Origin: Lysobacter antibioticus
GTDB taxonomy: Bacteria > Pseudomonadota > Gammaproteobacteria > Xanthomonadales > Xanthomonadaceae
Assembly (NCBI RefSeq): GCF_000731095.1
Contig: NZ_JMTZ01000070.1
Span: 1-38,538, forward strand
Direction: 5' to 3'
DNA: 38,538 nucleotides
The notes under the pieces were generated by a model, which did no database searches, was not told where the DNA came from, and worked only from the letters and a program-made list of their open reading frames with translations. The translations under genes were made by a program, and so were the position numbers. Positions 33,541-38,538 of the stretch are shown one piece after another. How positions within the stretch are numbered: position 1 is the first letter of the stretch; the number at the start of each line of letters is the position of its first letter.

Positions 33541-34959
33541 ATGCGCGATGCAGTAAACCAGGTCGGCCAATCCCGTGCGCGCAGCCGCTTGCTGCGGCGC
33601 ACGATCGCGGCCGGCGTCCTCGCCTGTGCGGCCTTCGCCAGCCTCGCCGCAGCGACCAAGGCCTCGAGCGAAGTCGCGCGCGCCGGCGCCGACATCGACG
33701 TGCTGCATTACACCGCGCGCATCGAGCCGGACCTGGCAGCCAAGAGCTTGCGCGGCCATGTCGCGATCCGTTTCATCGTCCGCACCCAGGGCGCGCAGCG
33801 TTTCGATTTCGACGCCGGCGACCTCGACATCGTCGCGGTCAGCGAAGACAAGAAGCCGCTGAGTTTCGAGAAGCTCGACAAGCGCGTGAGCGTGCGCCTG
33901 GCGGCGCCGGCCGCGGCCGGTTCGCGCCATGAGATCGAAATCGCTTACCGCGGCGCGCCGCGTTTTGGCCTGGAATTCCATCCCGATCGCAGCGAGCTGT
34001 ATACGGTGTTCTCGACCAGCCAATGGCTGGTCTGCATCGATGCGCCGCAGGAACGGGCCACCCTCGATCTCACCGTGACCCTGCCGGAAGGCTTGAAAGC
34101 GGTCGGCAACGGCCGCCTGATGTCGAAGTCGGCGCTCGGCGGCCGCCGCGAGGCCTATCGCTGGCGCCAGGATGCGGCCATGCCGAGCTATGTCTACGGT
34201 TTCGCCGCCGGTCGCTACAACGAAGCCGGCGGCACCAGCGAAAACGCCGCGCTGCGTTATCTGTCGAGCGACCTGCAGGCGCCGCAACTGCGGCGTGTGT
34301 TCGCCGACACGCCCGACATGATGCGTTTCTTCGGCCGCCGCGCCGGCATCCGTTACAACGGTACCTACAGCCAGGTGCTGGTCGCCAAGACCATCGGCCA
34401 GGAACTCGCCGGCTTGTCGCTGATGTCGGAGGCCTACGGCCGCGAAGTGCTCGACGACCCGAGCGCGCAGGCCTTGATCGCGCACGAAGCCGCGCACCAG
34501 TGGTGGGGCAATTACGTCACCTGCCGCGATTGGGGTCATTTCTGGCTCAACGAGGGCTTCGCCAATTTCATGGCCGCGGCCTATCTGCAGCACCGTTTCG
34601 GCGACGAGGCCTATCGCAAGCAGGTCGACGGCTGGAAGCGGCGCCTGGACAAGCTGCGCGAGAGCGGCAAGGACCACGCCTTGATCTACGAACACTGGAC
34701 CAAGCCGAGCGCCGACGATCGCGCCGTGGTGTACCAGAAGGGTGCCTATGTTCTGCACCTGCTGCGCGAAGAACTCGGCGAGCGCGCGTTCTGGGGCGGC
34801 ATCCGCGCCTATACCCGCGCGCACTACGGCCATTCGGTGGTGACCGCGGATTTCCGCCGGGCCATGGAACGCGCGAGCGGCCGCGACCTGCGCGAGTTTT
34901 TCGCGCGCTGGGTCGAATCGGCGGAAGTCGCGGCGAAGCCGGCGGCGCCTGCGAAGTGA
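33541..34959 (+). CDS. M1 family zinc metallopeptidase, exported
   Basis: A 472-residue member of the gluzincin M1 family (aminopeptidase N-like). The N-terminus has a signal/anchor (RRTIAAGVLACAAFASLAAA). An N-terminal beta domain covers about 45-220. The zinc site is HEAAH at 315-319 with the third ligand E338 in NEGFAN, spaced 18 residues as expected. The canonical GAMEN exopeptidase loop is not visible; the corresponding region reads GQELAGLSLMSEAYG, as in a shorter M1 subgroup without the large C-terminal domain. The start at 33541 is preferred because GGAG lies six bases upstream; an ATG at 33529 touches the purine-rich stretch. Probably degrades peptides in the periplasm. Confidence 0.9.
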   Translation: MRDAVNQVGQSRARSRLLRRTIAAGVLACAAFASLAAATKASSEVARAGADIDVLHYTARIEPDLAAKSLRGHVAIRFIVRTQGAQRFDFDAGDLDIVAVSEDKKPLSFEKLDKRVSVRLAAPAAAGSRHEIEIAYRGAPRFGLEFHPDRSELYTVFSTSQWLVCIDAPQERATLDLTVTLPEGLKAVGNGRLMSKSALGGRREAYRWRQDAAMPSYVYGFAAGRYNEAGGTSENAALRYLSSDLQAPQLRRVFADTPDMMRFFGRRAGIRYNGTYSQVLVAKTIGQELAGLSLMSEAYGREVLDDPSAQALIAHEAAHQWWGNYVTCRDWGHFWLNEGFANFMAAAYLQHRFGDEAYRKQVDGWKRRLDKLRESGKDHALIYEHWTKPSADDRAVVYQKGAYVLHLLREELGERAFWGGIRAYTRAHYGHSVVTADFRRAMERASGRDLREFFARWVESAEVAAKPAAPAK

Positions 34960-34986
34960 GCGCGGCATGGCATCCGACGCAGCCAA

Positions 34987-35011
34987 TGTAGGAGCGGCGT
35001 AAGCCGCGACC
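34987..35011 (+). repeat. REP-type palindromic element
   Basis: TGTAGGAGCGGCGTAAGCCGCGACC, a complete REP copy in the same orientation as 88-111, 28 bases after the M1 peptidase stop codon. (Head TGTAGGAGCGGCG, tail AAGCCGCGACC.). Confidence 0.8.
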
Positions 35012-35126
35012 GCGCCGCCTCAGAAGCCGGTGTTAGATAAAAGAAAACCGGCGTTGTTCTCGTGCGAACCGCCCCATCCATCTGTTCTCGGGCCCATGGG
35101 GCCCTCGTCGCGGATCGAAGTTCCGT

Positions 35127-35219
35127 GGTCGCGGCTTGCGCCGCTCCTACTCAGGAACCGCGTAACCAAGGGGTAGGAGCGGCGTCCGACTGGATTTCCT
35201 TCGGTCACAAGCCGCGACC
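35127..35219. repeat. Inverted REP doublet (REPIN-like)
   Basis: A reverse-oriented REP (35127-35150, GGTCGCGGC..GCCGCTCCTAC) and a forward long-loop REP (35172-35219) face each other across TCAGGAACCGCGTAACCAAG. The same arrangement with a closely related linker recurs at 38483-38538. Confidence 0.8.
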
Positions 35220-35449
35220 TCGTACCCGCCCCATCGCGGCGCCGTGCCGGCCCAACCGGGCCGTCATTCGGGCGGGATGGACCGGCGTCCCAGGGCTCGC
35301 GGCCTGTCCCCGAACCCCTGTGCCGCGCTATCCATTGCGCGGCCCCCGGCACTGTTTGTTTGCACTTCCGAGTCGCGGACTGTGCACGAACTGGCGTCTT
35401 GGCTTTAGGCTAAGGGGATGCCCAGCCCGCCTCGCCAAGGATCCTCGCT

Positions 35450-37894
35450 ATGACGCAAGCCAGCCGCCGTCCTCTCCGTCCCCTCTGCCGTGCCCGCCTG
35501 TTCAGCGCCGTCCATTGCGCGCTGTGGGTCGCCGGCGGCCTCTTCGCCGGCAGCGCCGCCGCCCAGGAGACCGAGGCCGCGCCGGCTCAGGAAAGCGAAG
35601 CCCGGACCCTGGAGACGGTGTCGGTGCTCGGTTCGCGCCGTAGCCAGCGCTCCTCCGACACCACCTCGATCTCGCCGGTCGACGTGCTGCCGATGGCCAA
35701 GAACACCGAGGAAGGCGCCCAGTTCGACCTCGCCCAGTCGCTGCAATACGCCGCGCCCTCGTTCAACTCGACCCGCCAGAGCGGCGCCGACGGCGCCGAC
35801 CTGGTCGACTCGGCGGCGCTGCGCGGCCTGGGTTCGGACCAGACCCTGGTCCTGGTCAACGGCAAGCGCCACCACACCACCGCCTTGCTCAACCTGTTCG
35901 GCGCGCGCAACCGCGGCAACACCGGTACCGACCTCAACACCATCCCCCTGATGGCGATCGACAGTGTCGAGATCCTGCGCGACGGCGCCGCGGCCCAGTA
36001 CGGTTCCGACGCCATCGCCGGCGTCATGAACATCTCGCTGAAGAAGCGCAAGGGTTGCGAAGCGGTCGCCGGCTACGGCCAGTATTCCAAGGGCGACGGC
36101 GAGAACTGGCTGGCGACCGCCTACTGCGGTTTCGGCCTCGGCAGCGACGGCACCATCGGCATCACCGGCGAGTACCAGGACCGCGGCCGCTCCGACCGCT
36201 CCGAGCCCGCCGGCAGCCCGCGCATCATCGGCGACTCGAAGATCCGCAACCAGACCATCTTCGTCAACGGCGAAAAGCCCCTCGGCGAAAACCTGACCCT
36301 GTACTTCACCGGCGGCGTGCAGAACCGCGATGCGTCCTCGGCGGCGTTCGCGCGCGACGGCCTGGGCTCGGAAGACATCCCCTCGCGCAATTCCGCGGCG
36401 ATGTACCCGGACGGTTTCGTGCCCTTCATCGACGGCGAACTCAAGGACCGCTACGGCATCCTCGGCCTGCGCTGGACGATGGGCGAGTGGAACGCCGATC
36501 TGTCCTACACCTACGGCTTCAACGAGCTGCGCTACGACATCAACAACACCCTCAACGCCTCGATCGCCAACCTCGACCTGCTCAACGGCGGCCGCGGCGT
36601 CAGCGCCGACAGCTTCGATGCCGGCGGCTTCTCGTTCCAGCAGAAGACCATCAATTTCGACGTCAGCCGTTTCTACGACCAGGTCTTCAACGGCCTCAAC
36701 GTCGCCTTCGGCCTGGAGCGTCGCGACGAACGCTACAAGATCTTCGCCGGCGAGCCGGGTTCCTACATCGACGCCGACGGCGTGGGCGAGGGCGGCAACG
36801 CCGGCAGCCAGGGCTTCCCGGGCTTCCAGCCGGCCGACGCCGGCTCGCACAGCCGCGACAACTGGGCCGCCTACGTCGACCTCGAAGCCGACTTCACCGA
36901 CCGCTTCACCGCCGGCGTGGCGGTGCGTTACGAGGACTACAGCGACTTCGGCAAGACCACCACCGGCAAGCTCGCCGCCGGCTTCCGCGCCACCGACACC
37001 TTGATGCTGCGCGCCTCGGCCAGCACCGGTTTCCGCGCGCCCTCGCTGCAGCAGAAGTTCTTCTCCTCGACCATCACCGACTTCGTCAACGGCGAACCGG
37101 TCGATGTCGTCATCGCGCCCAACGGCGGCACCATCGCCAACGCCGCCGGCCTGCCGCTGCTGACCAAGGAAGAGTCGCGTAACTACACCCTCGGCCTGAC
37201 CTGGTCGCCGACCGCCGACACCTCGCTGACCCTCGACGCCTACCGCATCGACATCGACGACCGCATCGTGCTGAGCGGCCGCTTCGACACCACCGACCCG
37301 ACCATCGGCAGCATTCTCGACGACCTCGGCGTCGGTCAGGCGCAGTTCTTCGTCAATTCGGTCGACACCCGCACCGAAGGCCTCGACTTCACCTTCAACA
37401 ACGAGCGCCAGCTCGGCGAAGACGTCAAGCTCGGCACCTTCTTCGCCCTCAACCTCAATCGCACCAAGGTCAACGCCATCCACGCGCCGCCGGCGCTGAT
37501 CGGCCGCGAGGACGTGCTGTTGTCGGAGCGCGAGCGCTTGTTCATCGAGCAGGGCGCGCCGAAGTCGAAGGCCGTGCTCGGCTTCGACCTGTCGCGCGGT
37601 CCCTGGGCCGGCAACGTCAAGGTGATCCACTTCGGCCCGCAGACCCTGGGCACGTTCTCGGGTACCGCAGGCGGCGTGCCGAATGCGCGTTACAAGGCCA
37701 AGACCTCGGCCGACCTCAGCGCGACCTATTCGTTCTCCGAGAATACGAAGCTGACGGTGGGCGGCGCCAACATCTTCAACGTCAAGCCGACCCGCCAGAA
37801 CGCCGACGAAACCGACAACGGCCATATCTTCGACAGCGTCCAGTTCGGTCTCAACGGCGCGGCGTATTACGTGCGTCTGTGGCACCGCTTCTGA
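35450..37894 (+). CDS. TonB-dependent outer-membrane receptor
   Basis: An 814-residue outer-membrane transporter driven by TonB-ExbBD. A signal peptide (about 1-38, ending GSAAAQ) is followed by the TonB-box region ETVSVLGSRRSQRSSD, the plug domain (about 70-200) with ALRGLGSDQTLVLVNGKRHH, IDSVEILRDGAAAQYGSDAI and AGVMNISLKKRKG, and a 22-strand barrel ending AAYYVRLWHRF with the C-terminal aromatic Phe. The plug style resembles xanthomonad receptors for plant or microbial compounds rather than classic siderophore receptors. AAGGA precedes the ATG. No sensor, ExbB/D or catabolic gene is adjacent, so the ligand is open. Confidence 0.95.
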   Translation: MTQASRRPLRPLCRARLFSAVHCALWVAGGLFAGSAAAQETEAAPAQESEARTLETVSVLGSRRSQRSSDTTSISPVDVLPMAKNTEEGAQFDLAQSLQYAAPSFNSTRQSGADGADLVDSAALRGLGSDQTLVLVNGKRHHTTALLNLFGARNRGNTGTDLNTIPLMAIDSVEILRDGAAAQYGSDAIAGVMNISLKKRKGCEAVAGYGQYSKGDGENWLATAYCGFGLGSDGTIGITGEYQDRGRSDRSEPAGSPRIIGDSKIRNQTIFVNGEKPLGENLTLYFTGGVQNRDASSAAFARDGLGSEDIPSRNSAAMYPDGFVPFIDGELKDRYGILGLRWTMGEWNADLSYTYGFNELRYDINNTLNASIANLDLLNGGRGVSADSFDAGGFSFQQKTINFDVSRFYDQVFNGLNVAFGLERRDERYKIFAGEPGSYIDADGVGEGGNAGSQGFPGFQPADAGSHSRDNWAAYVDLEADFTDRFTAGVAVRYEDYSDFGKTTTGKLAAGFRATDTLMLRASASTGFRAPSLQQKFFSSTITDFVNGEPVDVVIAPNGGTIANAAGLPLLTKEESRNYTLGLTWSPTADTSLTLDAYRIDIDDRIVLSGRFDTTDPTIGSILDDLGVGQAQFFVNSVDTRTEGLDFTFNNERQLGEDVKLGTFFALNLNRTKVNAIHAPPALIGREDVLLSERERLFIEQGAPKSKAVLGFDLSRGPWAGNVKVIHFGPQTLGTFSGTAGGVPNARYKAKTSADLSATYSFSENTKLTVGGANIFNVKPTRQNADETDNGHIFDSVQFGLNGAAYYVRLWHRF

Positions 37895-37925
37895 TCGAGG
37901 CCAAGGCGGCGATGAAGGCGCTCGC

Positions 37926-38375
37926 GTGAGCGAGGCCTTCATCGCCCATCTGCGCGACCTGGCGTCCGGCTTCGGCGCCTTGTCGGCGCGCAGCATGTTC
38001 GGCGGTCATGGCATCTACCACGATGGCCTGATGATCGCCTTGATCGCCGACGAGGCGGTCTACCTCAAGGTCGACGCGCAGACCGCGCCGCGTTTCCGCG
38101 CGGCCGGCTGCGAGCCCTTCGTCTATACGCGCCAGCGCAAACCGATCGAGCTGAGTTTCTGGTCGGTGCCCGAGTCGGCGATGGATTCGCCGCAGGACAT
38201 GAAACCGTGGCTGACCTTGGCCTACCAGGCCGCTTTGCGCAAAGCCAATGCCGCGCCGCCGAAGAAGGCGAAGGCGAAGAGGGTCGTAGCGAAGAGGGCT
38301 GCGGTGAAGAAAGTCGCGGCGAAGAAAATCACGGTGAAGAAAGCATCACGACGCAAACCCGCCGCGCACGATTGA
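37926..38375 (+). CDS. TfoX N-terminal domain protein with lysine-rich tail
   Basis: A 149-residue protein. Residues 1-100 match the TfoX/Sxy N-terminal domain: HLRDLASGFGALSARSMFGG, HGIYHDGLMIALIADEAVYL, KVDAQTAPRFRAAGCEPFVY. In competent bacteria TfoX assists CRP-type activation, but the many short xanthomonad homologues lack the C-terminal domain and have no proven role. Residues 105-149 form an Ala/Lys repeat tail (KKAKAKRVVAKRAAVKK, KKVAAKKITVKKAS) like histone H1-type DNA-binding tails. The start is a GTG at 37926, with GAAGG seven bases upstream; the nearby ATG at 37912 is out of frame. Confidence 0.88.
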   Translation: MSEAFIAHLRDLASGFGALSARSMFGGHGIYHDGLMIALIADEAVYLKVDAQTAPRFRAAGCEPFVYTRQRKPIELSFWSVPESAMDSPQDMKPWLTLAYQAALRKANAAPPKKAKAKRVVAKRAAVKKVAAKKITVKKASRRKPAAHD

Positions 38376-38482
38376 GCGCAATCCTTTTCGCGACCGCGGG
38401 ACAGGTAGAAACCGAGCCCGATGCCGCTGATCGAAGCGATTAGCCAATCGGCCCCGCGTACTTTCGCAGCACCCGCCTGCGC

Positions 38483-38538
38483 GGTCGCGGCTCGCGCCGC
38501 TCCTACCCAGGAGCCGCGCAGCAAGGGGTAGGAGCGAC
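38483..38538. repeat. Inverted REP doublet, cut by the window end
   Basis: A reverse REP (38483-38506) is followed by the linker CCAGGAGCCGCGCAGCAAGG and the head of a forward REP (38527-38538). Linker and order match the doublet at 35127-35219. The remaining bases after the TfoX gene (38376-38482) show nothing else. Confidence 0.75.

Larger units (their letters stand above)
34960..35449. other. Gene-free 490-base region with a REP cluster
   Basis: Contains a single REP (34987-35011), an inverted REP doublet (35127-35219), and between them a GCCGGT/ACCGGC inverted pair around TGTTAGATAAAAGAAA (35034-35050). The last 100 bases before the TonB receptor hold its promoter; I see no strong consensus boxes. 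Open frames here look like chance. Confidence 0.6.

Noticed and set aside
35405-37996. An 863-codon open frame on the minus strand
   Set aside because: Antisense to the TonB-dependent receptor, with the same low-complexity Val/Gly/Ala/Asp composition as other GC shadows and no domain.
38222-38524. Minus-strand small membrane protein opposite the TfoX gene
   Set aside because: A short stretch (ADWLIASISGIGLGFYLSRG) looks protein-like, but the frame then runs antisense through the lysine-rich tail with no stop, and no start site is supported. A remnant cannot be excluded.

Overview
The window is high-GC DNA (roughly two thirds G+C by eye) from a gammaproteobacterium, most likely Lysobacter or a close Xanthomonadaceae relative. 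This is inferred from the 'GTAGGAGCGGCG..AGCCGCGACC' REP-type repeats, the secreted GH64 beta-1,3-glucanase, the gene style (TonB receptor, DbpA, TfoX-like, MAPEG, small exported proteins) and the strong GC3 bias that leaves long open antisense frames. It looks like ordinary chromosome. I found no rRNA, tRNA, CRISPR array, transposase, integrase or phage structural gene.

Layout. 1-2.9 kb: a hexanucleotide repeat and REPs, a lipoprotein phosphodiesterase (-), and two small exported proteins (+) closed by twin terminators. 2.9-5.8 kb: a TetR regulator with its own palindromic operator, divergent from an orphan hutU, then an unknown protein. 6-10 kb: SRPBCC protein, MATE exporter, small membrane protein, VOC protein, alpha/beta-hydrolase lipoprotein. 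10-12.8 kb: exported CsgG-type protein, divergent AAA ATPase, and a repeat island. 12.8-16.2 kb: LysR regulator divergent from an MDR oxidoreductase, a 76-bp perfect palindrome, and two overlapping GNAT genes, the second resembling streptothricin acetyltransferase. 16.2-21.1 kb (-): bifunctional NMN adenylyltransferase/Nudix, nicotinamide phosphoribosyltransferase (nadV), a radical SAM protein and, overlapping it, a DNA methyltransferase fused to a nucleotidyltransferase-like domain. 21.2-25.5 kb: membrane protein, S4 protein, enoyl-reductase-type MDR, MAPEG, GIY-YIG and a fatty acid desaturase. 25.8-28.4 kb: an SdpR-type ArsR regulator and a desaturase plus membrane-SRPBCC operon that share an AT-rich operator-like motif. 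28.5-31.9 kb: a Gre-type factor, membrane protein, DbpA helicase with a 14-bp tandem repeat behind it, and DoxX. 32-38.5 kb: GH64 glucanase, M1 peptidase, a REP cluster, a TonB-dependent receptor, a TfoX-domain protein and another REP doublet.

How genes work together. NadV makes NMN from nicotinamide and NadM turns NMN into NAD, with Nudix cleaning up ADP-ribose-type products. The radical SAM and methyltransferase-nucleotidyltransferase pair lies just downstream on the same strand; I know of no described system with this composition, and it is the best candidate here for something new. The ArsR regulator, desaturase and lipid-transfer-like membrane protein look like a small membrane-lipid regulon. 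The GH64 enzyme carries a LacI-type palindrome upstream, which suggests induction by glucan breakdown products.
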